Source: Variovorax paradoxus (GTDB taxonomy: Bacteria > Pseudomonadota > Gammaproteobacteria > Burkholderiales > Burkholderiaceae_C). Taken from it: a DNA stretch of 64,000 bases. The stretch spans positions 248,001 through 312,000 of the forward strand of contig NZ_JAUSRN010000002.1 of assembly GCF_030811855.1 (NCBI RefSeq). Direction: 5' to 3'. The notes beneath the pieces were generated by a model that was given only the letters and a program-made list of their open reading frames with translations, ran no database searches and was not told the DNA's origin. Made by a program: the position numbers and the translations under genes. Position 1 is the first letter of the stretch. Each line of letters opens with the position of its first letter. Positions 10,898-22,102 of the stretch are shown here, piece by piece.

Positions 10898-11701
10898 CTA
10901 GCTGTCCTCACGGTAGAGCGCCTGCACGGCATTCAATGGCGGGGCCACGCTGGCCAATCGCAGCAGTTCCTCGATGCCGAGCCACGCAGAAGACGCCAGA
11001 TGCCCACCGGGCTCCCCCGGCAACGGCTGCGCGGGGTCGCCGAGGCTGGGCAGCACCAGGCCCGCGCCGCTGAAATCGCTGCCTTCGGTCCAGAAAGTGG
11101 GCGTGACCAGCGTCCAGAGCCCCGCACCAAGGGCCGAGTGAAGTCCGTTGACCGAGTCTTCGATCGCAATGGCGCGCTCGGGCGGCACGCCGAGCGTGTC
11201 GAGCGCCAGCAGGTAGATGTCGGAGGCCGGCTTCTTCGCGCGCACCTGGTCGCCGCAGGCAATCACGTCGAACATTGCAAGACCGCGCGCACCGAGCGTG
11301 GCCTGCAGCAGCGCATCGATGTTGGCAGCCGTGGTGGTGCTTGCAATCGCCAGCCGCAAGCCGGCGTCCTGGGCCTCGTCGAGTAAACGCAGCACGCCGG
11401 GGCGCAGCTCGATGCCGCCGCGCCGCGCCATGTCGGTGTAGTGCTGCGTCTTGGCCGCATGGATCGCGGGCACCCACTCGTGCAGTCGTTTCTTCTCCGA
11501 TCCGCCGAGAGGCAGCGAATCGATATACGTCTTCATGCGCTCCTTGCCGCCCGTGACGGCCAGCAGCGAGCGGTACTCGGCCTGCGTCCAGTGCCAGCTG
11601 AGCCCGAGCTCTTCGAACGCGAGGTTGAAGGCCATGCGATGGACCTCCTCCGTGTCGGCGAGGGTGCCGTCGACGTCGAATACGAGGGCTTCGATGCTCA
11701 T
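10898..11701 (-). CDS. cbbY: HAD phosphatase CbbY (xylulose-1,5-bisphosphatase)
   Basis: The product has 267 residues and HAD motif [18 protein letters not shown], motif [11 protein letters not shown] and motif [11 protein letters not shown]. The E-x-H after the nucleophile region matches CbbY proteins, which degrade xylulose-1,5-bisphosphate, an inhibitor formed by RuBisCO misfire. It overlaps the cbbX stop by ATGA and abuts rpe. The role is taken from characterised red-type RuBisCO operons. Confidence 0.93.
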   Translation of the reverse strand: MSIEALVFDVDGTLADTEEVHRMAFNLAFEELGLSWHWTQAEYRSLLAVTGGKERMKTYIDSLPLGGSEKKRLHEWVPAIHAAKTQHYTDMARRGGIELRPGVLRLLDEAQDAGLRLAIASTTTAANIDALLQATLGARGLAMFDVIACGDQVRAKKPASDIYLLALDTLGVPPERAIAIEDSVNGLHSALGAGLWTLVTPTFWTEGSDFSGAGLVLPSLGDPAQPLPGEPGGHLASSAWLGIEELLRLASVAPPLNAVQALYREDS

Positions 11702-12627
11702 CGTTGGGCTCCTTCCGTTTGCGCCGCATTCGCGGGAGGATTGAAGACGCGGCTCGCAAGAATGTCCTGCGCCTGCAGCGTGCAGAGCTGCTCGCGCGTC
11801 AGAGCCTCTTCGCTGCCGAACAGCCGCGTGGCGTGGCGCAGTCGGATGCGGTCGAGCGCATTGCGAATCGATCGCGCATTGGCAAAGTGCGGCTGGCTGC
11901 GGCGCAGGCTCACGTAGCGCGAGAAGGTGGAAGCCGCGCCATCGTCGAAGCTGTAGTTCAGCCGCCCCAGCATGAGCTGCGCGATCTGCATCAGCTCGGC
12001 CTCGCTGTAGTCCGGAAAGTCGATGTGGTGCGCAATGCGCGAGGCCATGCCCGGGTTGCTGCTGAAGAACGTCTCCATGCGGTCCTTGTAGCCCGCAAGA
12101 ATCACCACCAGGTCGTCGCGCTGGTTCTCCATCACCTGTAGCAGAATCTCGATCGACTCCTGCCCGTAGTCGCGCTCGTTCTCCGGCCGATAGAGGTAGT
12201 AGGCCTCGTCGATGAACAGCACGCCGCCCATCGCCTTCTTGATCACTTCCTTGGTCTTGGGCGCCGTGTGGCCGATGAACTGCCCCACCAGGTCGTCACG
12301 CGTCACCGCCACCAGGTGGCCCTTGCGCACGTAGCCCAGCTGCTTGAGCACCTCGGCCATGCGCATGGCCACCGTGGTCTTGCCGGTGCCCGGGTTGCCG
12401 GTGAACGACATGTGCAGCGAAGGCGGCTGAGACTGCAGCCCCTGCTCCTGGCGCAACTTGTCGATCAGGAGCAGCGCCGCGATGTCGCGGATGCGTCCCT
12501 TTACCGGCGCCAGCCCGATCAGCTCGGCGTCGAGCTGGTCGAGCAGCGCCTTCACGCCTGAAGACTCGAAGAGCTGCTTCGGCGCCGTGGCAATGGCCGG
12601 GGTGGTGGGGGTTTCTGTGGCGTCCAT
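11698..12627 (-). CDS. cbbX: Red-type RuBisCO activase CbbX (AAA+)
   Basis: The protein has 309 residues with one AAA+ module: Walker A GNPGTGKT at residues 77-84, Walker [12 protein letters not shown], and an [10 protein letters not shown] segment near sensor 2. CbbX hexamers remodel inhibited form IC RuBisCO by pulling the large-subunit C-terminus. The ATG at 12627 follows GAGG. A TTG five codons upstream is a weaker option. It sits 36 bp after cbbS, the usual position in red-type operons. Confidence 0.96.
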   Translation of the reverse strand: MDATETPTTPAIATAPKQLFESSGVKALLDQLDAELIGLAPVKGRIRDIAALLLIDKLRQEQGLQSQPPSLHMSFTGNPGTGKTTVAMRMAEVLKQLGYVRKGHLVAVTRDDLVGQFIGHTAPKTKEVIKKAMGGVLFIDEAYYLYRPENERDYGQESIEILLQVMENQRDDLVVILAGYKDRMETFFSSNPGMASRIAHHIDFPDYSEAELMQIAQLMLGRLNYSFDDGAASTFSRYVSLRRSQPHFANARSIRNALDRIRLRHATRLFGSEEALTREQLCTLQAQDILASRVFNPPANAAQTEGAQR

Positions 12628-12663
12628 GCGTGCCTCTGGCAATGTGCTTGCGGCCGGTTTCGC

Positions 12664-13083
12664 TCAGTACCGGCTGCCTTCGGGCCGCGCCTGCACCGCG
12701 TAGCTCTCCACGCTGTAGCGGATCGTGCGGCCCGGCTCCTCCGTGCGGATGAGGCGGAAGCCCGGTTCGTTGGAAGGACGGTTGACGATGAAGGACATCA
12801 CCACCGACTCGGTGCCGTGCGTCGAGTCGAACGCCGTCACGCGGATGTACTGCTGCGGAAAGGTCTTGCGGCAGGACGCGAGTTCGAGCATCACGCCGGC
12901 CGCGTCCTTGATGTCGAACATCGGGTTGCCGAACATCTCCCAGAAGGTGTTGCGCGGATGCGGGTCGTCGGTGTATTCGAGGCCGATGGCCCAGCCTTTG
13001 TCCAGGCAATACTCGATCTGGCGGCTGATCTGCTCGTCGCTCAAGTCGGGCAGGAAGGAAAAAGTGCCTTGTGTGATTCGCAT
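12664..13083 (-). CDS. cbbS: RuBisCO small subunit, red type
   Basis: The product has 139 residues starting MRITQGTFSFLPDLSDEQI with the family stretch LDKGWAIGLEYTDDPHPRNTFWEMFG. The extended C-terminal part (about the last 30 residues) is the beta-hairpin extension seen in form IC/ID small subunits. AGGAG precedes the ATG. It lies 43 bp after cbbL and forms the L8S8 holoenzyme. Confidence 0.97.
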   Translation of the reverse strand: MRITQGTFSFLPDLSDEQISRQIEYCLDKGWAIGLEYTDDPHPRNTFWEMFGNPMFDIKDAAGVMLELASCRKTFPQQYIRVTAFDSTHGTESVVMSFIVNRPSNEPGFRLIRTEEPGRTIRYSVESYAVQARPEGSRY

Positions 13084-13126
13084 GTCTGTTGCTCCTGGAG
13101 AACTGCGGAACGGGGGGAACGTGTGC

Positions 13127-14711
<1,585 letters not shown>

Positions 14712-15689
14712 ATGCCTCTATCCAAGCACGCGAGCTTTCGCCAGCTCGCCACCTTCCATGCAGTGGCGCGGCTCGGCAGCGTTTCACTTGCTGCGGACGA
14801 AATGCACCTGACGCAACCCGCGGTATCGATTCAGATCGGCACGCTCGAGGAGTCGGCCGGCACGCCGCTGTTGCAGCGCACGGGCCGCGGCATTCGCCTG
14901 ACGGAGGCGGGAGAATTGCTGGCGGGCTATGCCGGCCGCATCCTCGACCTGTGGCGCGAGGCGGGCGACGAAATGGCCATGCTGCAGGGCGTGTTCTCGG
15001 GCACGCTGCGCGTCGGCGCCATCACCACGGCCGAGTACCTGCTGCCGCCCATCCTGGTGAACTTCGCCAAGGAACACCCGAAGGTGAAGGTCAAGCTGCA
15101 GGTGGGCAACCGCGACGAGATCGTGCGCATGCTCGCAGGCCAGGAGATCGACATCGCCATCATGGGCCGCCCTCCTGCGGAGCTGAAGACCGACTCCAGC
15201 GCCTTCGCCAAGCACCCGATGGCCTTTCTCGCGGCACCCTCCCATCCGCTGATGTCAGCGCTCAAACCCACGCTGGCCATGCTGTCGGACACGCGCATGC
15301 TGGTGCGCGAGCGCGGCTCGGGCACGCGCACCACGGTCGAACGCTTCTTCAAGGACGAGGGACTTCCGCTGCGCATCGGCTCCGAACTGTCGAGCAACGA
15401 GGCCATCAAGCAGATGTGCGCCGCGGGCTTCGGCATCGCCTTCCTGTCGATGCACACCTGCGTGCTCGAGATGAACGCCGGCCTGTTGGGCGTGCTGCCG
15501 GTGCCCGGCAATCCGGTGGTGCGCGACTGGTACGTGATGCACCTTGCATCCCGGCAGTTGCCGCAGGTGGCACTGGCTTTTGAAGACTATTTGCGCGCGC
15601 ACGGCCAAGCGCAGATCAAGCATCAGCTCGGCACGCTGCCGGCCGCGCGCCCCGCTGCTAGAAAGCGCAGCGTGAAGCGCGCCGCCTGA
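14712..15689 (+). CDS. cbbR: LysR-type regulator of the Calvin cycle operon (CbbR)
   Basis: The product has 325 residues with an N-terminal winged helix-turn-helix (FHAVARLGSVSLAADEMHLTQPAVSIQIG, about 14-42) and a LysR substrate domain (TLRVGAITTAEYLLPPIL onward). It is divergent from cbbL, the standard place for CbbR, which activates cbb genes in response to metabolites such as RuBP, PEP or NADPH. The basic C-terminal tail (AARPAARKRSVKRAA) is longer than usual. It is convergent with the TonB receptor gene, 18 bp apart. Confidence 0.94.
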   Translation: MPLSKHASFRQLATFHAVARLGSVSLAADEMHLTQPAVSIQIGTLEESAGTPLLQRTGRGIRLTEAGELLAGYAGRILDLWREAGDEMAMLQGVFSGTLRVGAITTAEYLLPPILVNFAKEHPKVKVKLQVGNRDEIVRMLAGQEIDIAIMGRPPAELKTDSSAFAKHPMAFLAAPSHPLMSALKPTLAMLSDTRMLVRERGSGTRTTVERFFKDEGLPLRIGSELSSNEAIKQMCAAGFGIAFLSMHTCVLEMNAGLLGVLPVPGNPVVRDWYVMHLASRQLPQVALAFEDYLRAHGQAQIKHQLGTLPAARPAARKRSVKRAA

Positions 15690-15707
15690 ACCTTTCGGTA
15701 CGCGGCC

Positions 15708-18002
15708 TCAGACCCCGAGCTGCACGCGCACGCCGACCCACACCGCGCGCGGGGCGCCGGGCGCCACGAACTGCGCGTTGCGCCATGCATCGGGCGCCAG
15801 CACCGCGCCGTTGGCATCGAAGCCATTGCGACCCAACTGGCCGGCGGAGGCATAGCGGCGGTTGAACACGTTCGCCACCTTGGCAAAAAGCTCCACGTTG
15901 CGGCCCAGCTTCCAGCGCGTCGTGAGGTCCAGCAGCGCATAGCCACCGATGCGGCCGCTGCCGCTGAATAGATCCCCGTCGGGTGCGTGCAGGCCGTTCT
16001 CGTTGCCGCGCACGGTCTGCCGCGAGTAGGCGCGGTACTGCGCGCCAAGCGTCCAACTGGGCGTCACGCGCCAGTCGACGTTGAACTTCAGCGAATGCGC
16101 CGGCAGGCCCGGTAGGCGATCGCCGCGCCGCACCGCGATTTCGCCCTCCCCGGTGCAGGCAGCGCTGGTTTCTGCGCTGCTGTTCGCCTCGGCCACCAGG
16201 CAGGCCGGGGAGTCGTATCTCGCGCGCAGGTAGCTGTACGACAGCGACCAGTCGATTCTTTCGGTCTGCTGCGAGAGGCCGAGCTCCACGCCCTGGCGCA
16301 GCGTGCGTCCGAAGTTGCTGAAGTAGCCGCGCGAAAGCCCGCTGCTGACGAACAGCAGGTCGTCCTTGTTGACGGTGCGAAACACCGATGCATTCCATCG
16401 CAGGTCCTTGGCGAAAGTTCCGCGCAGGCCGGTTTCGAAAGTCTGCGACACCACCTGCTTGAGGGGCGGATCGGACTGCAGCGCATTGGGCAGCACGCAG
16501 GCGTTTGCCGGATCGGAGCAGCCGAGCTCGATCGGGCTCGGTGCGCGGTTGCCCTGGCTCCACCCGGCATACGCCGTGAGCTGCGGTGTGGCTTGCCACG
16601 TGAGGCCGATGGCGGGGTTGAACTTCTTGTAGCGCCCTTCGCCATCGAGCTGGGTCGAGAGCCCGAGCAAGGCGCGCCCGTCGTCGCGGGTGGTCACGCG
16701 GGTGTCGTTGTAGCGGCCCGAAAGGCTCAGCTGCAAGTCTGGCCGCAGCGTCACCAAGTCGGAAAAATAAACGCTGGCAGTGCGGCTCTTTCCTGCAAGC
16801 AGCGCATCGACCTCGGCTTCTTCCTGCGGCACGACGGCGCGGGTGGCGTCGAGAATGCCTTCGGCCTCGGTCTGCAAAAAGTGCGTGCGCGCGCGGTCCA
16901 CCGAGGCGCCGAATGTGAGCTGATGCATGCCCGCGGTATAGCTCGATTGCAGCGCAACGCCTTCGCCGTGCTGGCGCGTGTAGGTTCGGTTCTCGACGCC
17001 CGAATTCAAGCTGTCCGGCGGACTGAAACCGTCGTTCAGATCGCCGTTGAGCGTGCTGTAGCGCGAGCGCCGCGTGTACGCGGTCATCGAAATCGTCTGC
17101 TGGTCGCTCAGGCGGTAGCTGCCATTGAGCGTGAGCATCGACATGCGGTTGCCGGTGCGGTCGGGCCGCGTGTAGACCTGCTTGCGATCCTGCATCAGCA
17201 TCGATTCGGGCAGCAGGCCGTTGCCCACCAGCCGGTTGTCGCCATGGGTAAAGCTCAGGTCCCAAGAGAGCTTGCCGCTGTCCTGCCCCACCTTGGCAAA
17301 GAGCTGGCGCACGCGCGACGGCGAGTAACTGCGCCAGCCGTCCTCGTTGAGCCCGCCGAAGGCCAGGAACAGGTGCCCCCCATCGGCGAGCTTGCGGCCG
17401 TGCGAAAGCTCCGTGCTCACCCGGCCGAAGGATCCGGCCTGAAACTCGAGCTCGGTGCCCGGGTGAGTGTCGCCGCGCTTGGTCTGCAGCGACAACGCCC
17501 CGCCGAGCGTGTTCAGGCCGAACAGCGGGTTGGAGCCCGGCAGCAGCGTGATGCTCGAGATGGCCGCCTTGGGAATGAGGTCCCAGTTCACCACGTCGCC
17601 GAAGGGCTCGTTGATTCGCACGCCGTCCTGGTACACCGACAGGCCCTGCGGCGTTCCGAGCACCGGGCTCGCGCTGAAGCCGCGGTAGTTCACGTCGACC
17701 TGGTACGGGTTGCCCTGGATCTCGTTCACGTTCACGCTCGGCATCTGCGTGGCCAGGAAGTCGGGCAGGTTCAGGCTCTGCGCGCGGCGCAGATGCGTAT
17801 CGTCCGCGGTCTGCACATTGGATGGAATCTGATCCTTCGGCACCTCGATGCCCGGCACGGGCGTGGTGCTGACCACTTCCACGGTCGGCAGGCTGCCTGC
17901 CTGTGGCCCGGTCTCCTGCGCTTGACCCGGCATCGGGCAGGCCGCAGCGGCCACGGCAAGGCCGATCAGGCGGCGGTTCGTCGTCTGTTTCGATCGGATC
18001 AC
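15708..18002 (-). CDS. TonB-dependent outer-membrane receptor
   Basis: The protein has 764 residues. It has a signal peptide (LIGLAVAAAACPMPGQAQ), a plug domain from about 60 (QTADDTHLRRAQSLNLPDFL, then YQDGVRINEPFGDVVNWDLIP, FGLNTLGGALSL) and a 22-strand-type barrel ending in a C-terminal aromatic/valine strand (VGVRVQLGV). The start is GTG with a very strong AGGAGGGG upstream. It begins only 12 bp after the Bug-type gene and ends the Ped-like ABC operon. The substrate is unknown. Position next to PQQ transport-like genes and xoxF suggests a lanthanide chelate or another quinoprotein-related ligand, but that is inference. Confidence 0.92.
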   Translation of the reverse strand: MIRSKQTTNRRLIGLAVAAAACPMPGQAQETGPQAGSLPTVEVVSTTPVPGIEVPKDQIPSNVQTADDTHLRRAQSLNLPDFLATQMPSVNVNEIQGNPYQVDVNYRGFSASPVLGTPQGLSVYQDGVRINEPFGDVVNWDLIPKAAISSITLLPGSNPLFGLNTLGGALSLQTKRGDTHPGTELEFQAGSFGRVSTELSHGRKLADGGHLFLAFGGLNEDGWRSYSPSRVRQLFAKVGQDSGKLSWDLSFTHGDNRLVGNGLLPESMLMQDRKQVYTRPDRTGNRMSMLTLNGSYRLSDQQTISMTAYTRRSRYSTLNGDLNDGFSPPDSLNSGVENRTYTRQHGEGVALQSSYTAGMHQLTFGASVDRARTHFLQTEAEGILDATRAVVPQEEAEVDALLAGKSRTASVYFSDLVTLRPDLQLSLSGRYNDTRVTTRDDGRALLGLSTQLDGEGRYKKFNPAIGLTWQATPQLTAYAGWSQGNRAPSPIELGCSDPANACVLPNALQSDPPLKQVVSQTFETGLRGTFAKDLRWNASVFRTVNKDDLLFVSSGLSRGYFSNFGRTLRQGVELGLSQQTERIDWSLSYSYLRARYDSPACLVAEANSSAETSAACTGEGEIAVRRGDRLPGLPAHSLKFNVDWRVTPSWTLGAQYRAYSRQTVRGNENGLHAPDGDLFSGSGRIGGYALLDLTTRWKLGRNVELFAKVANVFNRRYASAGQLGRNGFDANGAVLAPDAWRNAQFVAPGAPRAVWVGVRVQLGV

Positions 18003-18014
18003 GGGTTCCCCTCC

Positions 18015-19010
18015 TCAGGTGCCGGTGCGCGCAAGCCCCAGCTTCTCCACGATGGCGCGCTCTTGCGCAAAGATCTCGCGGCACGATTGCGCGTACGCCT
18101 CCGGCCCGAGGTAATCGACCTCCTGGTCGTACTTGGCCAGTTCGTCCTTGAAGCGCTGGTCGAACATGGCTTTCTTGAATGCGTCGTGCAGCGTCGCGAC
18201 CACGCCGCGCGACATGCCGCGCGGCCCGGCCAGTCCGTAAGGCGACTTGGCCACGATGTCGAAGCCAAGCTCGCGCAGCACCGGCACTTGCGGCCAGCGC
18301 TTCGAGCGTTCGCCCGAAAAGATCGCCAGCAGCCGCAGCGTGCCCGAGTCGACCGCGGGCCCGAAACCGGTGGAATTGACGCCGGCCATCACCTGGCCGC
18401 CCGCAATCGCGTTCAGCTGCTCTGACGTGCCCTTGTACGGCACGTGGATGTAGCGCAGGCCGCGTGCCGTGAACAGCGCCTCCAGCACCATGTGCGGCGT
18501 GGTGCCGATGCCGTTGGTCGCGATGGTCAGCTCGCCGGGCCGGGCGCGCGCGAACGCGAACATGTCTTCCAGCGAACGAAAGCCGCTTCCGGCCGCCACC
18601 AGCACGCCGAAGGTCACACTGGAGACCTGGATGATCGGCGTCACGTCACGAATCGGATCCCACAGCACCTTTTGCGTGTGTGGCGCGCGGAACACCGTCT
18701 GCGGCATCTGTGCGATGGTGTAGCCGTCGGGCCGCGCCTGCTGCAGCACCGGCATGGCCAGCGTGCCGCCAGCGCCGCCGCGGTTCTCGGTAAGTACCGG
18801 CTGCCCCAGGGCCACCGCGGCCAGCTCGGCCAGGATCCGCAGCGAGATGTCGGTGGCGCCACCGGCGGGCCATGGCACCCAGAGCGTCACTGCGCGAGAA
18901 GGAAAAGGCTCGGTCGAAGCCAATGCGCGTGCCAGCGGCATTGCGCCGACCGTCAGTGCGGCCGCATCGCGCAGCCAGCGGCGTCGCGTGGAAGCGACCT
19001 GCCCCTTCAT
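18015..19010 (-). CDS. Bug/TctC-family periplasmic solute-binding protein
   Basis: The product has 331 residues. A twin-arginine-like leader (RRRWLRDAAALTVGAMPLARALA) is followed by the TctC/Bug core: VPWPAGGATDISLRILA, PVLTENRGGAGG, DGYTIAQMPQT, TNGIGTTPHM, and VPYKGTSEQLNAI. Such proteins usually bind carboxylates for tripartite tricarboxylate transporters, but no TctA/TctB genes occur here. Its ATG overlaps the stop of the ABC permease gene (ATGA), so it is tightly linked to the Ped-like transporter and the TonB receptor. What it binds is unknown. Confidence 0.9.
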   Translation of the reverse strand: MKGQVASTRRRWLRDAAALTVGAMPLARALASTEPFPSRAVTLWVPWPAGGATDISLRILAELAAVALGQPVLTENRGGAGGTLAMPVLQQARPDGYTIAQMPQTVFRAPHTQKVLWDPIRDVTPIIQVSSVTFGVLVAAGSGFRSLEDMFAFARARPGELTIATNGIGTTPHMVLEALFTARGLRYIHVPYKGTSEQLNAIAGGQVMAGVNSTGFGPAVDSGTLRLLAIFSGERSKRWPQVPVLRELGFDIVAKSPYGLAGPRGMSRGVVATLHDAFKKAMFDQRFKDELAKYDQEVDYLGPEAYAQSCREIFAQERAIVEKLGLARTGT

Positions 19011-19897
19011 GGCCCGCCTCCACCGCGCTTGGTCAGCCCGCCGAAGCCGCGCTGCGGGTCGTAGCCCCAGCACGCGAGGCCGAAGAAGACCGCGAGGCAG
19101 CCGAGCACCACATAGGGCGCAAGGCCCGGGTCCTTGCCGTAGAGCGCAAAGCGAATCCACTCCACGGCATAGGTGAAGGGATTGAAGCGCGCCAGCTGAT
19201 ACACCCACTCGGCCCCGGACTCCTGCAGCTTCCACAGTGGATAGAGCGCGGTCGACAAAAAGTACATCGGAAAGATGACGAAGTTCATCGTGCCCGCGAA
19301 GTTCTCCAGCTGCTTGATGTGCACCGACAGCAGCAGGCCGAGTGCGCCGAGCATGAGCGCACCGGCGGCCAGAGCCACCAGCGCATGCAGGCCGGACAGC
19401 GACAGCAGCGGCAGCTCGGTGCCGATGAGCGCCGCCACGATCACGAAGGCCAGCGCCTGCAGCACCGACAGCAGCGCCGTGGCGCACAGCTTGGAGAAGA
19501 GCAGCCAGGGCCGCGGCAGCGGCGCCGTGAGCAACAGGCGCATCAGGCCCATCTCGCGGTCGTACACCATGGCCAGCGACGACTGCATGCCGTTGAACAG
19601 CAGCACCATGCCGACGAGCCCCGGCACGATGTAGACGTCGTAAGGAATGTAGGTGTCGTAGGGCTCGACGATCGCCACGCCGAACACGTTGCGAAAGCCC
19701 GCCGCGAACACCGCCAGCCACAACAGCGGCCGCACCAGCGCCGACACCAGCCGCCCGGTCTGCTGCGAGAACTTGAAGAGCTCGCGCAGCACGATGGCGC
19801 GCATGGCCTGCAGCGCATGGGCTATGCCCCGCCGCGCCAGCGGCTCGGCGTTTTCGCCTGCAGGCGCTTTTGCGGTCTTCAGCGTGCGGTCGGACAT
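19007..19897 (-). CDS. pedC: ABC-2 type permease, PedC-like (PQQ-dependent alcohol system)
   Basis: The protein has 296 residues with about six membrane segments (ALVRPLLWLAVFAAGF, VPGLVGMVLLFNG, ATALLSVLQALAFVIVAALIG, LVALAAGALMLGALGLLL, FVIFPMYFLSTALYPL, VVLGCLAVFFGLACWG) and the ABC-2 motif YDREMGLMRLLLTAPLPR. Families of this type sit beside PQQ-dependent alcohol dehydrogenases. In Pseudomonas putida the corresponding PedA1A2BC transporter has been linked to lanthanide uptake (recalled). It overlaps the binding-protein gene by 19 bp. Confidence 0.9.
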   Translation of the reverse strand: MSDRTLKTAKAPAGENAEPLARRGIAHALQAMRAIVLRELFKFSQQTGRLVSALVRPLLWLAVFAAGFRNVFGVAIVEPYDTYIPYDVYIVPGLVGMVLLFNGMQSSLAMVYDREMGLMRLLLTAPLPRPWLLFSKLCATALLSVLQALAFVIVAALIGTELPLLSLSGLHALVALAAGALMLGALGLLLSVHIKQLENFAGTMNFVIFPMYFLSTALYPLWKLQESGAEWVYQLARFNPFTYAVEWIRFALYGKDPGLAPYVVLGCLAVFFGLACWGYDPQRGFGGLTKRGGGGP

Positions 19898-21057
19898 AGC
19901 TTCTCCGGTGCGTCGGCGCCCAGCGTGTCGAGCACGTCGCGGGGGTGCAGCATGCCCTCGGCCGGCGCCTGCGAGATCACGCCCTGCCCGTCGCTCAAGA
20001 GCATGGGCTGGCGCAGCTGGCCGTCCCAAGCGCGGAAGCTCAGGTTGGTGCCCTTGGAGCCGTCGAGCGTGCCTTTGGCGAGGGCCGAGGCCCAGGCTGC
20101 GTTCGGGCCCTTGGGGGCAGATATGGCGGCGGCCGCCAGGGCCTTGCCAGCCATCCACGCGGCCCAGTCTTGCGAGGTCATGGGGCGCTTAGCGGCTTTG
20201 GCAAAGCGCCGCGACACCTGCGGCGCGCCATAACGTTCGAACTGCGCGTGCCAGGCCAGCGCGACCAGCCCGCCATCGCCCACCACCGGCCGCGGCAGCA
20301 CGGTGCGGTAGGGCAGCGTGCGGGCGAATTCGCCGTCGCTGTCGACCACCCACACGGCGTCGTAGCTGTTGCCGGCCGTGAGCAGCAGCGGGTTGGCGAG
20401 GTCGCGCTCGCGCGGGTCGGCCGAGAGCTTGAAGGGCTTGCTGGCCACCACCTGCAGGCCGTAGCGCTTGATCGACGCCTGCACGGTGGTCGCGCGGAGC
20501 GCGTCTTGCGGACTGCCGCCCACCAGCAGGAGCAGCTTGCTCCATTTGCGTGACACCAGCGTTTGCGCCAGCGCATCGCTGCGCATGCGTTCGCTCGGAA
20601 TCAGATGGAACAGGCGGGCGCGGCAATCTTGCTGGCGCAGGCGGTCGGATGGGTCGCCGAGGTTCAGCACCGGCAGCTTCACGGCATCGGCCACGGCCAG
20701 TGTCCAATCTGCTGGCAGGTCGGTCAGCAGCACCGCGGCACCGGCCTTCTCGGCCGCCACGGCCGCGGCACGCGCCGCATCGAGCGAAGCGGCCTGCGCG
20801 CTGGCCAGGGTCACCTCGGCACCGGCCGCGTCGAGCTCGAACTTCGCCTCGTCGAGCCCCACCTCGACCCCTTCGGCCAGCGGGCCGCCGGGATGGCCGA
20901 GGTAGGCCCGCTCGACGCGCGTGCGCTCCAGGCGCGGATCGTCTGCGGGTGTGATGAGCGTTGCCTTGAGCACCGCCGCGCCCGCGCTGAACGGCAGCGC
21001 AAGCAGCGCGGCCAACCCCGCACCCCAATACCGGAAAGCCGTTGCGCGCAGCCTCAT
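19879..21057 (-). CDS. pedB: ABC substrate-binding protein, PQQ-dependent alcohol system (PedB-like)
   Basis: The product has 392 residues with a cleavable signal (GAGLAALLALPFSAGAA) and a type I periplasmic-binding fold of the branched-chain amino acid receptor kind: TLITPADDPRLERTRVERAYLGHPGG, then AVLLTDLPADWTLAVADA, a serine/glycine-rich hinge and RPMTSQDWAAWMAGKALA late. This is the recognisable binding component of PQQ-linked ABC systems. It overlaps the propeller gene by ATGA and the permease gene by 19 bp. Ligand unknown from sequence. Confidence 0.88.
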   Translation of the reverse strand: MRLRATAFRYWGAGLAALLALPFSAGAAVLKATLITPADDPRLERTRVERAYLGHPGGPLAEGVEVGLDEAKFELDAAGAEVTLASAQAASLDAARAAAVAAEKAGAAVLLTDLPADWTLAVADAVKLPVLNLGDPSDRLRQQDCRARLFHLIPSERMRSDALAQTLVSRKWSKLLLLVGGSPQDALRATTVQASIKRYGLQVVASKPFKLSADPRERDLANPLLLTAGNSYDAVWVVDSDGEFARTLPYRTVLPRPVVGDGGLVALAWHAQFERYGAPQVSRRFAKAAKRPMTSQDWAAWMAGKALAAAAISAPKGPNAAWASALAKGTLDGSKGTNLSFRAWDGQLRQPMLLSDGQGVISQAPAEGMLHPRDVLDTLGADAPEKLCPTAR

Positions 21058-22064
21058 TCGACGATCACGAGCCCATAGGGCACGCGCCCCACCGGAACGC
21101 TCTTCACGGCCTTGGCGCCGGCCACGTCCACCACGGTCACGTCGTCGCTCAAACCATTGACCACATAGAGCCGCGCCTGCGCCTTGTCGAGCGTGACGTT
21201 CCACGCCCGCTTGCCGACCAGCACCAGCGAGCTCACCTTGCGGCTGGGCACGTCGACAAAGGCCACATGGTTGGCGCGGCCCAGGCCCACGAAGGCACGC
21301 TTGCCATCGCTGGTTATCTGGATGCCCACGGGCGTGATGTCCTCGGCGCGCGCGCCCTTCACCTCGAACTTCAGGGTGTCCTTCACCTCGTGCGTGGCGG
21401 TGGAGACGATGCTGACGCTGGCGCCCAGTTCGTTGGTGACCCACAGCTCTTTTCCATCCGGCGTGATGGCCATGCGCCGCGGGCGCTTGCCGACGCGGAT
21501 GTTCTTCACCACCTTGCCGCTCGCGGTGTCGATCACGTGCACGAGGCTCGCCACCTCCGAGGTCACGTACAGGGTCTTGCCGTCGGCGCTGACCTTCACG
21601 CCCTCCGGCTCCGCGCCCACCTTGACCGAGCGCAGCTTCTTGCCGCTGGCCGCATCAATGAAGCTGGCCTCGCCCGCGTCTTCATTGGAAACATAGATGA
21701 CCTTGCCGTCAGGCGAGAGGTCGAAAGCCTCCGGCTCGTCGCCGAGCGGAATGCGCCGCACCGACTTGCCGCTCGCGGGGTCGATCAGGTCGGCCTGGTT
21801 GGAGTCGGTGCAAGCCACCATGATCAGGCGCTCGGGCGTGAGCTGCACGTGGCGCGCGCGCTTACACGTCGCAATCGTGCCTTTCACCGCCAGGGTCTTC
21901 AGGTCGATCATCGTCAGCGCGCTGTCCTTTTCGCTCGACACATAGGCGGTGCCCTGCGCCATTGCGGCACCGCCCGCCGCGGCCAGCACGAGCGCGAGCA
22001 CGCTACGGCTGCAGGCCGCGCCAAGGTGCGCGCCAGGAAGCGAAAGGAAAGAAACTTGCGGCAT
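21054..22064 (-). CDS. pedA2: YVTN beta-propeller protein, PQQ-dependent catabolism-associated (PedA2-like)
   Basis: The protein has 336 residues with a signal peptide (ALVLAAAGGAAMAQG) and about seven YVTN-type blades (AYVSSEKDSALTMIDL, VIYVSNEDAGEASFIDA, TLYVTSEVASLVHVIDT, ELWVTNELGASVSIVST, and so on). It is periplasmic and probably a soluble partner of the transporter. It lies 38 bp after the ATPase gene and is coupled to the binding-protein gene by ATGA. Confidence 0.9.
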   Translation of the reverse strand: MPQVSFLSLPGAHLGAACSRSVLALVLAAAGGAAMAQGTAYVSSEKDSALTMIDLKTLAVKGTIATCKRARHVQLTPERLIMVACTDSNQADLIDPASGKSVRRIPLGDEPEAFDLSPDGKVIYVSNEDAGEASFIDAASGKKLRSVKVGAEPEGVKVSADGKTLYVTSEVASLVHVIDTASGKVVKNIRVGKRPRRMAITPDGKELWVTNELGASVSIVSTATHEVKDTLKFEVKGARAEDITPVGIQITSDGKRAFVGLGRANHVAFVDVPSRKVSSLVLVGKRAWNVTLDKAQARLYVVNGLSDDVTVVDVAGAKAVKSVPVGRVPYGLVIVE

Positions 22065-22102
22065 TCGATGTCTCCATTCTTATGACTCGGATTCTTTTTG
22101 TT

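Noticed and set aside
15658..18084. An 808-codon minus-strand frame overlapping the TonB receptor in another register
   Set aside because: The other register encodes an obvious signal peptide, plug and barrel; this one is Arg/Ala-rich shadow.
16593..18425. A 610-codon plus-strand frame opposite the TonB receptor
   Set aside because: Antisense to a well-supported gene, no recognisable domain.
19879..21444. Longer 521-residue form of the PedB-like protein
   Set aside because: The first about 129 residues overlap the propeller gene and precede a clear signal peptide at the chosen ATG.
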